From Natronococcus sp. CG52 (GTDB lineage: Archaea; Halobacteriota; Halobacteria; Halobacteriales; Natrialbaceae): 64,000 nucleotides of DNA. The first letter of the stretch is position 1. The number at the start of each line of letters is the position of its first letter. The notes below the pieces were generated by a model. That model was not told where the DNA came from. It was given only the letters and a program-made list of their open reading frames with translations, and ran no database searches. A program made the translations under genes and the position numbers. Below are positions 34,642 to 46,997 of this stretch, one piece after another. The stretch covers positions 1,178,001-1,242,000 of the forward strand of contig NZ_CP099391.1 in the NCBI RefSeq assembly GCF_023913515.1, given 5' to 3'.

Positions 34642-34858
34642 GGAAACTATCTCGAGAAGATGGCCCAGTTCAACCGGGAGCGCATCCCGGAGGGGGTCGG
34701 CCACGCGAAGGGCGGTCGGCGCGTACGGGACCTTCACCTGCACGAACGACGAGCCCTCGAAGCACACGACCGCCGAGATGTTCTCCGAGGAGGGCAAGGA
34801 GACCGACCTGGCCTCGTGGAAACCCTCGGGCTGTGACAGGTTTCAGCAGCCACGCTGA
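34642..34858 (+). pseudogene. Frameshifted catalase (katE-type) N-terminal relic
   Basis: Frame 1 reads GNYLEKMAQFNRERIPEGV and HAKGG. The next segment, GAYGTFTCTNDEPSKHTTA-EMFSEEGKETDL, lies one base out of frame (frame 2, from about 34718). An extra C near 34716 in GGCGGTCGGC explains the shift (intact: HAKGGGAYG). Together these match the conserved N-terminal region of heme catalases, including the EKMAQFNRERIPE and HAKGxGAYGTF motifs with the distal-side histidine. The relic breaks off after KETDL; the rest of the gene is gone. It lies just upstream of the catalase-peroxidase katG on the same strand. Confidence 0.8.
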
Positions 34859-34900
34859 ATACGGAGCGAGAATACATCACTGACAAAAGTTCTCGGCTTC

Positions 34901-34910
34901 GAAATATTTC
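34901..34910. promoter_or_regulatory. Palindromic AT-rich site upstream of katG
   Basis: GAAATATTTC is a perfect 10-bp palindrome about 70 bp before the katG start, in the AT-rich leader 34880-34976 that follows the catalase relic. It could be a TATA region or a regulator site. No other strong signal was seen. Confidence 0.35.
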
Positions 34911-34943
34911 TTGGGCTGTATCGAAGACTTCATTCCGAAATAG

Positions 34944-37157
<2,214 letters not shown>

Positions 37158-37170
37158 GCGTAGCAGAACG

Positions 37171-37353
37171 TCAGAATCGGTGACCGTCGACGACGAACTG
37201 CTGGCCGTCGAGGACGAGATCCCCGACGCCGACGTCGTCGCCGACCTCGTCGAGTAACGCGCTCGCGGTCCGGCCTCGAACCTCGAGGGCCGCCGTTCGA
37301 TTTCTTCGCGTTCGTTCAATCCGCGATAGGCCGTCCGCTCTACAAGCGGTCAC
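37171..37353 (-). CDS. Possible small protein coupled to the repeat-protein gene (weak)
   Basis: 60 codons from GTG 37353, overlapping the upstream gene's stop by 4 bp (GTGA). The last half reads TASALLDEVGDDVGVGDLVLD, acidic and with a C/G-rich third position as in real genes, ending GQQFVVDGHRF. The first about 25 residues are Arg-rich and look less coding. No family recognised. It could be a real translationally coupled small protein or the 3' remnant of a longer gene. Low confidence. Confidence 0.35.
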   Translation of the reverse strand: MTACRADGLSRIERTRRNRTAALEVRGRTASALLDEVGDDVGVGDLVLDGQQFVVDGHRF

Positions 37354-38648
37354 TCGCCACGGAGGACGATCTCGTCGTCCGTGACCTCCGATATCTGCGC
37401 CGGTTCGATCGGGTAGTTGTCGTCACCGTGGCCGCCCCAGTCCAGCCGGGCCTTGAGCCGGTCGGTCAATCCGGGCTGAGGATCGATGTACGCCGTCTGC
37501 CCCTCGACCTCCGCGACGATGCCGACCGTCTCGCCGCGTTCGTCGACGACGTCTTTCCCCTGGTCGTCCTTCGAGAGTTCGATCGCCGGCTCGCCTGCCG
37601 GCGGTTCCGATTCGGTATCGGCCATGCCTTCCGCTCCGGCCGTCTCCATCTCCGATTCAGTGCCTCCGGCAGCCACATCCATATCCGATTCAGCAGCCCC
37701 GGCGGCCATCGTCTCCGAGTACTCCTCGACGTCGATGATCTCACCCTCGAGCAGATCACTGCCGATCACCTCGGATGAGACCAGTTCGGTTTCCTCGAGG
37801 ACGAACCGCAGCCGCCGCTCTTCGTCGATCTCCTCCTCGAGCGTTCGCCGCTCGATGAGTTCGCTCCGGACGGCGTCACCTTCGGCGCGGTTGCTCCGGA
37901 TGACCTCCTGTTCGAGGACCTCGTCGGGCGTGACGTCTGCGCGGACGACGTCGCTCTCGAGGATCGACCGCTGGACGCTCTCGAGTTCGATGTTCGTCTG
38001 GATCGTGTCGCTCTCGAGTTCGCCGTGCTGTTCGACGTCGACGTCGACCACGCGACTCTCGACGGTGTAGCGTTCGATCTCCTCGATCGTGTCCAGACGG
38101 CTCTCGTCGACGAGTACTTCGATGGTCTCGTCGTCCAGGAACTCGGTCTCGACGACGTCCCGGCGCAGCAGTTCGGAGTCGACGATCTCCCGTTCGACGA
38201 CGTCCGACTCGATCACTTCGCTCTCGATCGTGTCCCGTTCGACGACCTCCGTCTCGACGACCTGCGTCTCGACGATCTCGGTCGTCACGGTCTCGCCCCG
38301 CCGCAGCGAATCCTCGAATTCGTCCCGGCCGAGGTCGGCCCGTTCGAACGCCCGATCGCGCTCGACGAGTTCGAAGAAGCCCAGGCCCTCGCCTTCGCCC
38401 GCCGTCTCTTCTTCGTGGTAGACGAACACCAGATCCTCGTTCTCGAACGTTTCGGTGAACTCGTCCCAGGTGTACTCTTCGTGGTCGCTCCCGAGTTCGT
38501 CTCGGTGAGCGAACGAGTGACCGTGACCTTCGCCGCCGCGAATCGAAACGGGGACGGCGTCGTGGGCTTCGGCCCACTCTCTGATTCGTTCGGGATCGGT
38601 CGTCATTCGCCGTTCGTCGGGCGCGTCGTGGGGTGTATCGTTTGCCAT
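37350..38648 (-). CDS. Acidic repeat protein with pentapeptide period and C-terminal PRC-barrel-like domain
   Basis: 432 residues from ATG 38648 (an internal ATG at 38606 is the alternative). Residues about 15-105: an alpha-beta domain (TDPERIREWAEAHDAVPVS, YTWDEFTETFENEDLVFVY). Residues 124-178: about eleven copies of a five-residue unit x-[VIL]-[VIL]-[ED]-x (EIVET, QVVET, EVVER, DTIES, EVIES, DVVER, EIVDS, ELLRR, DVVET, EFLDD, ETIEV). Looser repetition runs to about 300. An acidic linker (about 315-355) follows, then a C-terminal PRC-barrel-like domain (KDDQGKDVVDERGETVGIV, PAQISEVTDDEIVLRGE). No signal peptide. Function unknown. Confidence 0.75.
   Translation of the reverse strand: MANDTPHDAPDERRMTTDPERIREWAEAHDAVPVSIRGGEGHGHSFAHRDELGSDHEEYTWDEFTETFENEDLVFVYHEEETAGEGEGLGFFELVERDRAFERADLGRDEFEDSLRRGETVTTEIVETQVVETEVVERDTIESEVIESDVVEREIVDSELLRRDVVETEFLDDETIEVLVDESRLDTIEEIERYTVESRVVDVDVEQHGELESDTIQTNIELESVQRSILESDVVRADVTPDEVLEQEVIRSNRAEGDAVRSELIERRTLEEEIDEERRLRFVLEETELVSSEVIGSDLLEGEIIDVEEYSETMAAGAAESDMDVAAGGTESEMETAGAEGMADTESEPPAGEPAIELSKDDQGKDVVDERGETVGIVAEVEGQTAYIDPQPGLTDRLKARLDWGGHGDDNYPIEPAQISEVTDDEIVLRGE
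38115..38279 (-). repeat. Eleven tandem five-residue repeats in the coding sequence
   Basis: Codes residues 124-178 of the preceding protein. The unit has two hydrophobic residues flanked by acidic ones and repeats every 15 bp at the protein level, though the DNA is not identical between units, so selection has kept the pattern while codons drifted. A five-residue period with inward-facing hydrophobics resembles pentapeptide-repeat beta-helices, but the residue classes (Glu/Asp in place of the usual Asn/Leu/Phe) differ. Confidence 0.6.
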
Positions 38649-38829
38649 CGGGGGCGGTAGAACCAGTCTGTACTTTAGTCAGCGTGGTCGTCTTGTCGAT
38701 CAGTCTTTCCTTTCTTCCGACCCCGGAGGGGGCCTGCAGTGGCGGGGTCGTAATCGACGGTTGTCCGGTTCCGGTGGTGATCGTTTCGCGGCTCGATGAG
38801 TCACAGTGATCGATTACCGGTGGACAGGT

Positions 38830-39420
38830 TCACTCCGATTCGTATTCGGCCCAGACGTACCGCGTCGCGACGCTTCGATACGGTCGCCACGGTTCGGCGA
38901 TCTCGCGCATCTCCCCGCGGGTCAGCTCCTCGCCGTTCCCGTACAGCGCCTCGATGCCGCGACGAACGGCGAGGTCGCCGAGGGGGAGCACGTCGGGCCG
39001 CTCGAGAACGAACAGGAGGTACATGCGCGCCGTCCACGCGCCGATACCCTTGATTTCGGTGAGGGCGTCGATCACCTCCTCGTTGGAGTGTTCGGCCAAC
39101 CCTTCTCGGGTGTAATCGTTCCGCTGGAAGGCCCTCGCGGCGTTCCGTACGTACTCAACCTTGCTTCGAGAGAGCCCCGCCTCACGGAGCGCCGCCTCGT
39201 TCGCGGCCAGTACGGTCTCCGGCGTCACGTCGTCCTCGAGGAGGTGGAACACCCGCTCGCGGACGGCCGCCGCGCTCGCGGTCGAGAGCTGCTGGTTGAT
39301 GATCGAGATGCAGAGTCGCTCGTACTCGTTCCAGTTCGGTTCGACGTAGGGATCGTGTCGCTCGACGAGGTCCGCCATTACGGGGTCCCGACGGAGGACG
39401 GGGTGTGCCTCTTCTAACAT
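38830..39420 (-). CDS. DNA-3-methyladenine glycosylase II-type (HhH-GPD, AlkA-like)
   Basis: 196 residues from ATG 39420; a GTG at 39438 would add six residues. Domain motifs: WNEYERLCISIINQQLS at the start of the HhH-GPD fold, the helix-hairpin-helix LTEIKGIGAWTARMYLL, and the catalytic aspartate in LPLGDLAVRRGI. It excises alkylated bases such as 3-methyladenine in base excision repair. AlkA-type length, without the extra N-terminal domain of bacterial AlkA. Monocistronic, with a 410-bp neighbourhood free of other repair genes. Confidence 0.88.
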   Translation of the reverse strand: MLEEAHPVLRRDPVMADLVERHDPYVEPNWNEYERLCISIINQQLSTASAAAVRERVFHLLEDDVTPETVLAANEAALREAGLSRSKVEYVRNAARAFQRNDYTREGLAEHSNEEVIDALTEIKGIGAWTARMYLLFVLERPDVLPLGDLAVRRGIEALYGNGEELTRGEMREIAEPWRPYRSVATRYVWAEYESE

Positions 39421-39531
39421 GCGCAGTTGTGGATACACGGTTACGGTTCCGAGAACGGATATGCGTCTCGGTTGGGAAGATAGCGGCTGGCGGGGAACGC
39501 GCTCGAGCGACGTGACGACCGTACTAGTGGT

Positions 39532-39547
39532 ATTATTACATAATAAT
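39532..39547. promoter_or_regulatory. AT-rich palindrome upstream of the LVIVD-repeat gene
   Basis: ATTATTA-CA-TAATAAT (39532-39547), a perfect 7-bp inverted repeat in the middle of an AT-rich promoter stretch (39530-39580, including ATATATTTG). It lies about 62-77 bp before ATG 39609. It may be the TATA region or an operator of the exported protein gene. Confidence 0.4.
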
Positions 39548-39608
39548 TGGATATATTTGTCAAAACATTCTATAAGCAGTCACTGGTAACGAGGTTCAGG
39601 CCATTCGT

Positions 39609-41690
39609 ATGTTCACCGATGACTCACTAACAGGATCGACGAGACGTGCGGTGCTGAAGGCTGCCGCGGGCGCGCTGGGAATCGCAACCGTCGGCGGCGT
39701 CGCGAGCGGTCACAAGTACACGACGGACGGCGGTCTCGGCGACCAGTTCGACGGAAACCGCGCTGACGCCGCGGAACACACCGACGTCGTCGGCTATCAC
39801 AGCCTCGGCGGGATCGGTTCGGCGTCGCTCTCCGGTTCCCCCGACGACCCCCACTACGGCGGACTCAGCGAGCTTCGAGTTCACGACGATATCGCGGTCA
39901 TCTCGGCGTTCTCCTCGCGCGACGAGACGCCGGGCCGCGGTATGGCGATTCTCGATATCGGTCAGTTCACGCGCGCCGAGAGCCGCGAGCGGCTCGAGTC
40001 GGCCGAGCTCACCGTGCTCTCGTTTTTCGGCAACGAGAACGACGGGGCCGCCTGCATGGACGTCAAGCTCTCCGACGACGGCCGGTACGCCTTCATCTCG
40101 AAGCAGCCGTTTACCGCGCTGTTCGACGAGACCGAACTCGCCCTCGCCGACGACGATGCCGACAGCGGCGGCGCGGACGCGGCGGCGCTCGAGGTCGTCG
40201 ACATCTCCGATCCCGGCAATCCCGGGCTCGTCACGCAGACGTCGCTGTCGGTGTGGACGCTCGGACCGCACAACGCCTGGTACCACCAGATCGGCGGGAC
40301 CGAGTACGTCTTCACGACCCACGGCGAGGACGGCGTGACGGGCGGGATCAACGTCTTCGAGTTCGATCGGGAGGCCGGAACGCTCGACCACGTCAACTGG
40401 TGGAACTACTCCGCGGAGTTGGCCGAACCCGAAACGGAAACCGACACGGACGGCGGCGAGGCCTACGCTCACGACATCGTCGTTCAGGACGATCCGCGGT
40501 TCGGAACGCCCGTCGCCTACCTCGCGAACTGGAACGCGGGGACGCGCCTGCTCGACGTGAGCGATCCGACGGCCATCGAAGAACTCGGCGTCTTCGAGCA
40601 GGACCGCGCCCACCACTCGGTGCCGGCGCCGACGCTTCAGAACGGCAAGCGCGTGTTCGTTGCCGGCCACGAGAACCCCTCGAGCCACGAGGACGGCGGC
40701 TACGTCCGAAACGAGGGGGAGAGCGGCCACTACTACCTCGTCGACGCGGATCCGATCGACGACGTGCTCGCCGGCGAGCGCGACGATCCGGTCTATCTGG
40801 GCGCCTCGTCGACGCTGCGAGAGGACGGCGTCGAGCCCGCGACTCGAACGGCCTTCGAGACGTACGAGGACAACGGACGGACGGAACTGGATTACTGGAT
40901 TCTCTTCGAGTCGACGGACCAGACGTTCGACGAGACGCCCAGTTTCGAGGAAGAGGCCGCAGACGACGACCGCGAGTACGAGGGGTTCGACGACTTCAAC
41001 CTGAGCTCCCACAACCTCGACATCGACGCCGACGGAACAGTCGTGGCGGGACACTACCACGCCGGGACGCGGTTCCTGGAAATCACCGACGGCTTCGACC
41101 TCGAGTCGGCCGGCCACAGCCGCGTCGGCGCGGATATCCCCGAGGACGCGTCGCTCGAGGCGCTGTCGACGGGAACGCCGTTCCACTGGTCCGCGGTCAT
41201 CCGCAACGGCGTCACGTTCTCGAGCGGGATCAACGAGGGGCCACAGGCCATCGCACACGAGGACGTCGCGGTCGGCGAGGACACGCCGGTCGACGCCGCG
41301 GTCGAACGCGAGGCCGACGCCTCGCTGTTCACGGCGGGCCAGACCAGCCAGGTTCGGATTCACGTCGACAGCGACGAACCCGTTCAAGTCCGGGACCGCA
41401 TCCCGGGCGACTGGGAGGTCGTCGGCGGCGACGTGACGGTCGACGAGATCAGCGGCGGCGATCGCAAGGTCGTCACCGCCGACGAGACGGTCGAATCGGG
41501 TACGGTTCGGTACTTCGTCGAGGTCCCGTCCGAGTTAGCCGAGACCGGCTCCTACACGGTCGGTCCGGTCGAGTACGCTCGCCCCGATGCCGCGGGCGAG
41601 TACGGCGGCGGCGTCAGCGTCAACAACTTCTGCTGGCGCAAGGAGAACGGCGAGACCGTCACGAAGACCGTCGTCGGACTCGATCTCTGA
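39609..41690 (+). CDS. Tat-exported LVIVD-repeat surface protein
   Basis: 693 residues. Twin-arginine signal: STRRAVLKAAAGALG at residues 10-24 with a hydrophobic stretch and short C-region, so it is exported folded. The mature part has several LVIVD-type beta-propeller repeats (for example YGGLSELRVHDDIAVISAF, ALEVVDISDPGNPGLVTQT, RLLDVSDPTAIEELGVF), Ca- or metal-binding acidic loops, and a C-terminal Ig-like region (VQVRDRIPGDWEVVGGDVTVDEI) near 550-690. Such proteins bind partners at the cell surface; no enzyme motif was recognised. TatA in this window would handle its export. Confidence 0.85.
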   Translation: MFTDDSLTGSTRRAVLKAAAGALGIATVGGVASGHKYTTDGGLGDQFDGNRADAAEHTDVVGYHSLGGIGSASLSGSPDDPHYGGLSELRVHDDIAVISAFSSRDETPGRGMAILDIGQFTRAESRERLESAELTVLSFFGNENDGAACMDVKLSDDGRYAFISKQPFTALFDETELALADDDADSGGADAAALEVVDISDPGNPGLVTQTSLSVWTLGPHNAWYHQIGGTEYVFTTHGEDGVTGGINVFEFDREAGTLDHVNWWNYSAELAEPETETDTDGGEAYAHDIVVQDDPRFGTPVAYLANWNAGTRLLDVSDPTAIEELGVFEQDRAHHSVPAPTLQNGKRVFVAGHENPSSHEDGGYVRNEGESGHYYLVDADPIDDVLAGERDDPVYLGASSTLREDGVEPATRTAFETYEDNGRTELDYWILFESTDQTFDETPSFEEEAADDDREYEGFDDFNLSSHNLDIDADGTVVAGHYHAGTRFLEITDGFDLESAGHSRVGADIPEDASLEALSTGTPFHWSAVIRNGVTFSSGINEGPQAIAHEDVAVGEDTPVDAAVEREADASLFTAGQTSQVRIHVDSDEPVQVRDRIPGDWEVVGGDVTVDEISGGDRKVVTADETVESGTVRYFVEVPSELAETGSYTVGPVEYARPDAAGEYGGGVSVNNFCWRKENGETVTKTVVGLDL

Positions 41691-41711
41691 CCGAACTCGG
41701 AAACGGCGGAT

Positions 41712-43565
41712 TTACTCGAGGTGGTGGTAGTCGAGTTCGTACCCCTCCTCGAGTGCGTCCCGGACCGGCTCGCTGGGTTCGGCGACGCCGCGGCGACGGA
41801 CCGAGAGCCACCCCTCGTCGGCGGAAACCAGGAGGTTGGCGTGCCAGTCCGACTCGGTGTCGGGGTGGTCGGTCCGGTAGTGGGCCCCGCGGGATTCGGT
41901 TCGTTCGAGGGCGGATCGAAGCATCGTCTCGGCGACGGTGAGGCTAAACGAGAGGTCCACGGCGTACTCGAACGAGCGCGAGGTGAGGTCGCCGTGGACG
42001 CGAATGTCGGCCGTTCGCTCCCGCAACGTCTCGAGTTCCGCCAGCCCCTCCCGGAGCCCCGCCTCGTCCCGAAGGATACCCGCGTGCTCCCACAGGAGTT
42101 CGCCGAGTTCCTCGAGAACCGCCTGCGGCGCGACGTCGCCGTCGGCGTCCGCGAGGCCCTCGAGCGCCCGGAACTCCTGTCCCGCCAGCGCTCGCTGGTC
42201 GTCGGTCACGGTGAGATCGCGATCCTCGTCGGTCAGTTCGCTCGCGACGTGGTCGCCGACGAGTTTCCCGACCGCGACGGTTTCGGCCAGCGAGTTGCCG
42301 CCGAGGCGGTTCGCGCCGTGGACGCCCGCGACCGACTCGCCGACGGCGTATAGTCCCTCGACCCCGGTCTCGCCGGTTCGGAAGTCGATGTCGACGCCGC
42401 CCATCGTGTAGTGTGCCGTCGGCGCGACCTCCATCGGCTCCTCGGTGATGTCGACCCCGAGCGACTCGAATCGCTCGACCATCGACGGCAGTCGATCGCG
42501 GACGTAGTCGGGATCCCGGTGGGTGATATCGAGGTAGACGCCGCCGTTGTCGGTACCGCGCCCCTCGCGGACCTCCCGGGCGATCGCTCGCGCGACGACG
42601 TCTCGGGCGTCGAGTTCCATCTGATCGGGCGAGTATCGCTCCATGAACCGCTCGCCGTCCGTGTTGTAGAGCCGTCCCCCTTCGCCGCGAACCGCCTCGG
42701 TGACGAGACGGCCGTCCCACTCCTCGCCGTAGCGCTCGCCGACCATCCCGGTGGGGTGGAACTGGACGAACTCGAGGTCGAGCAGCCGCGCTCCGGCCTC
42801 GAGGGCCAGCGCCTGACCGTCGCCGTTGTTCTCGTCGTCCCGGGAGGAGTGACGCCGATAGAGCGCCGAGAAACCCCCGGCCGCCAGCACGACGCGGTCG
42901 GTCCGAAACAACAGCCCCGTCCCGGTCTCCATGTCGAAACCGACGGCCCCGGAGACGCGTCGGCCGTCCGAGAGCAGCCGCGTGATCATCACGTTCTCGC
43001 GGTAGGGGACCTCGAGTTCGCGGGCCCGGTCGATCAGCGTCTCGAGCATCGCCTCCCCGGTCCGGTCGCCGACAAAGCAGGTGCGGCGATACGACTGGGC
43101 GCCGAAGTAGCGCTGGTTGATCTTCCCGCCGTCGGTGCGGTCGAACGGCATCCCCCACTCCTCGAGTTCGCGGATCCTGTCCGGCATGTGCTTCGCGGTC
43201 AGTTCGACCGCCTCGGGATCGTTCAGGTGGTGTCCCTCGTTCAGCGTGTCCGCCGCGTGGATCGTCCAGTCGTCGTCCGGGTCGAGCGATCCGAGCGCCG
43301 CGTTGACGCCGCCGGCCGCCCACGTCGTGTGTGCGTCGCCGTGATCGCGCTTGCCGATCACCAGCGGTTCGATCCCCGACTCCGCGAGTGCGATCGCGAC
43401 GCGAGCACCGGCCGCGCCCGCCCCGATGACGAGCACCGGCGTGGTGACGACGTCGTACTCGAGTCCGTCGACCGAACTCGCGTCCCCGCCGTCGATGCGG
43501 TTCTCGACTCCCGCGCCGGTGACGACCGCCGACTCCTGGCGGTCGTCGATTGGTGTTTCTGTCAT
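41712..43565 (-). CDS. FAD-dependent oxidoreductase of the SdhA/FrdA/NadB family
   Basis: 617 residues from ATG 43565. FAD Rossmann motif VLVIGAGAAGARVAIALAE, the HTTWAAGGVNAAL segment with a histidine at the place where SdhA binds flavin covalently, LEFVQFHPTGM, VRGEGGRLY and NRLGGNSLAETVAVG. Candidates are L-aspartate oxidase, which feeds NAD synthesis, or a second fumarate/succinate flavoprotein. No nadA, nadC or iron-sulfur partner is adjacent, and the flavin-histidine points towards the SdhA/FrdA side, so the substrate is left open. N-terminal about 30 residues are a low-complexity acidic tail. Confidence 0.75.
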   Translation of the reverse strand: MTETPIDDRQESAVVTGAGVENRIDGGDASSVDGLEYDVVTTPVLVIGAGAAGARVAIALAESGIEPLVIGKRDHGDAHTTWAAGGVNAALGSLDPDDDWTIHAADTLNEGHHLNDPEAVELTAKHMPDRIRELEEWGMPFDRTDGGKINQRYFGAQSYRRTCFVGDRTGEAMLETLIDRARELEVPYRENVMITRLLSDGRRVSGAVGFDMETGTGLLFRTDRVVLAAGGFSALYRRHSSRDDENNGDGQALALEAGARLLDLEFVQFHPTGMVGERYGEEWDGRLVTEAVRGEGGRLYNTDGERFMERYSPDQMELDARDVVARAIAREVREGRGTDNGGVYLDITHRDPDYVRDRLPSMVERFESLGVDITEEPMEVAPTAHYTMGGVDIDFRTGETGVEGLYAVGESVAGVHGANRLGGNSLAETVAVGKLVGDHVASELTDEDRDLTVTDDQRALAGQEFRALEGLADADGDVAPQAVLEELGELLWEHAGILRDEAGLREGLAELETLRERTADIRVHGDLTSRSFEYAVDLSFSLTVAETMLRSALERTESRGAHYRTDHPDTESDWHANLLVSADEGWLSVRRRGVAEPSEPVRDALEEGYELDYHHLE

Positions 43566-43691
43566 CAGCGTGAGAGAGGGGACGAACGGATTTAGGTGTC
43601 GTCCCAAACGGCGTCGGGGCGACAGAACGGTCTCCGACCGGCGGTTGACAGCCCGAGGCTTAGGAGACTCGTGGTCGAAACGGTCGACAGG

Positions 43692-44222
43692 ATGCAGCCG
43701 GTCGTCCACCTCGTCGTCGGCTACCTCTGTTACGCGGCGTACACCCGGTGGGACCGCGACGAACCGCCCGCCGAAGCTCCCGCGATCGTCGCGATCGTCG
43801 GCGCGGCGCTGCCCGATCTGATCGATAAGCCGCTGCACGCCGCGGGCGCTGTTCCCGTCGGACGGACGATCGGCCACTCGTTGCTATTCGCCGCGCCGAT
43901 CGTAGCTGCCCTCTGGCTGCTGGCGCGGCGCCGTAACCGGGCTCGGCTGGGGCTCGCCTTCGCGATCGGTTACGGCTCGCACCTCGCGACGGACGTCCCG
44001 TGGCACGTACTCTCGGGGGACTACGACGAACTCGGCTTTCTGCTCTGGCCGGTTACTCACACGCCCGACTACACCGGCGTCAAGCCGCTCGGAGCGGTTC
44101 CCGGTCTCGGACTCGAGGCCACGACGCTGTGGCTCGAGGCCGTCGTCCTCGTCGGCGGCGTCGCTCTGTGGTGGATCGACGGACGGCCGGGGCTCGAGTG
44201 GATCAGAAATCGGATCGGGTGA
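43692..44222 (+). CDS. YdjM-like membrane-bound metal-dependent hydrolase
   Basis: 176 residues from ATG 43692. Four hydrophobic helices, with an N-terminal MQPVVHLVVGYLCYAAY that opens the YdjM/DUF457 family, GAALPDLIDKPLH and GYGSHLATDVPWH; these His and Asp residues are the conserved ones of the family. Function is uncertain in all members; some archaeal ones are listed as metal-dependent hydrolases of the LexA-regulated YdjM group. It starts 127 bp from the oxidoreductase gene on the opposite strand. Confidence 0.75.
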   Translation: MQPVVHLVVGYLCYAAYTRWDRDEPPAEAPAIVAIVGAALPDLIDKPLHAAGAVPVGRTIGHSLLFAAPIVAALWLLARRRNRARLGLAFAIGYGSHLATDVPWHVLSGDYDELGFLLWPVTHTPDYTGVKPLGAVPGLGLEATTLWLEAVVLVGGVALWWIDGRPGLEWIRNRIG

Positions 44223-44410
44223 TCGAGGCGCCCCTGACAACTCGGTTGCTGCAGCCGCCAAAAATATGGAGGGACGAGATAACTCTCAGCCAGCGATTCG
44301 GTCGTCGTGAACTCCGAGATTCGGCGCGGGCTGCGGACGCTGTGGCGTGACGAACGCGGGTCGACCCTCCTCTCGCGATTCTTCCTGAAAAGCGACGAAG
44401 ATCGAGGAGG

Positions 44411-46939
<2,529 letters not shown>

Positions 46940-46974
46940 CACCTACTCGTAGTTCCTCGGACGCTATACGGATT

Positions 46975-46992
46975 ATTTGGCGTGCGCCAAAT
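46975..46992. promoter_or_regulatory. 18-bp palindrome between metal regulator and ATPase, putative operator
   Basis: ATTTGGCG-TG-CGCCAAAT (46975-46992) has two perfect 8-bp arms. It lies 36-53 bp before the ATPase start and 5 bp after the regulator stop, overlapping the AT-rich core of the ATPase promoter (CAAATAATC, CGTATAGC on the minus strand). The likely ligand is the adjacent HTH-10 regulator; binding has not been shown. Confidence 0.6.
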
Positions 46993-46997
46993 CTGGG

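Noticed and set aside
41712-43565. Firm call as L-aspartate oxidase (nadB)
   Set aside because: No nadA or nadC nearby, and the flavin-histidine segment fits SdhA/FrdA as well; kept as family-level only.
44223-44410. Short plus-strand frame near 44307 (NSEIRRGLRTLWRDERG)
   Set aside because: It overlaps the end of the ATPase gene on the other strand and is short; no promoter or family support.
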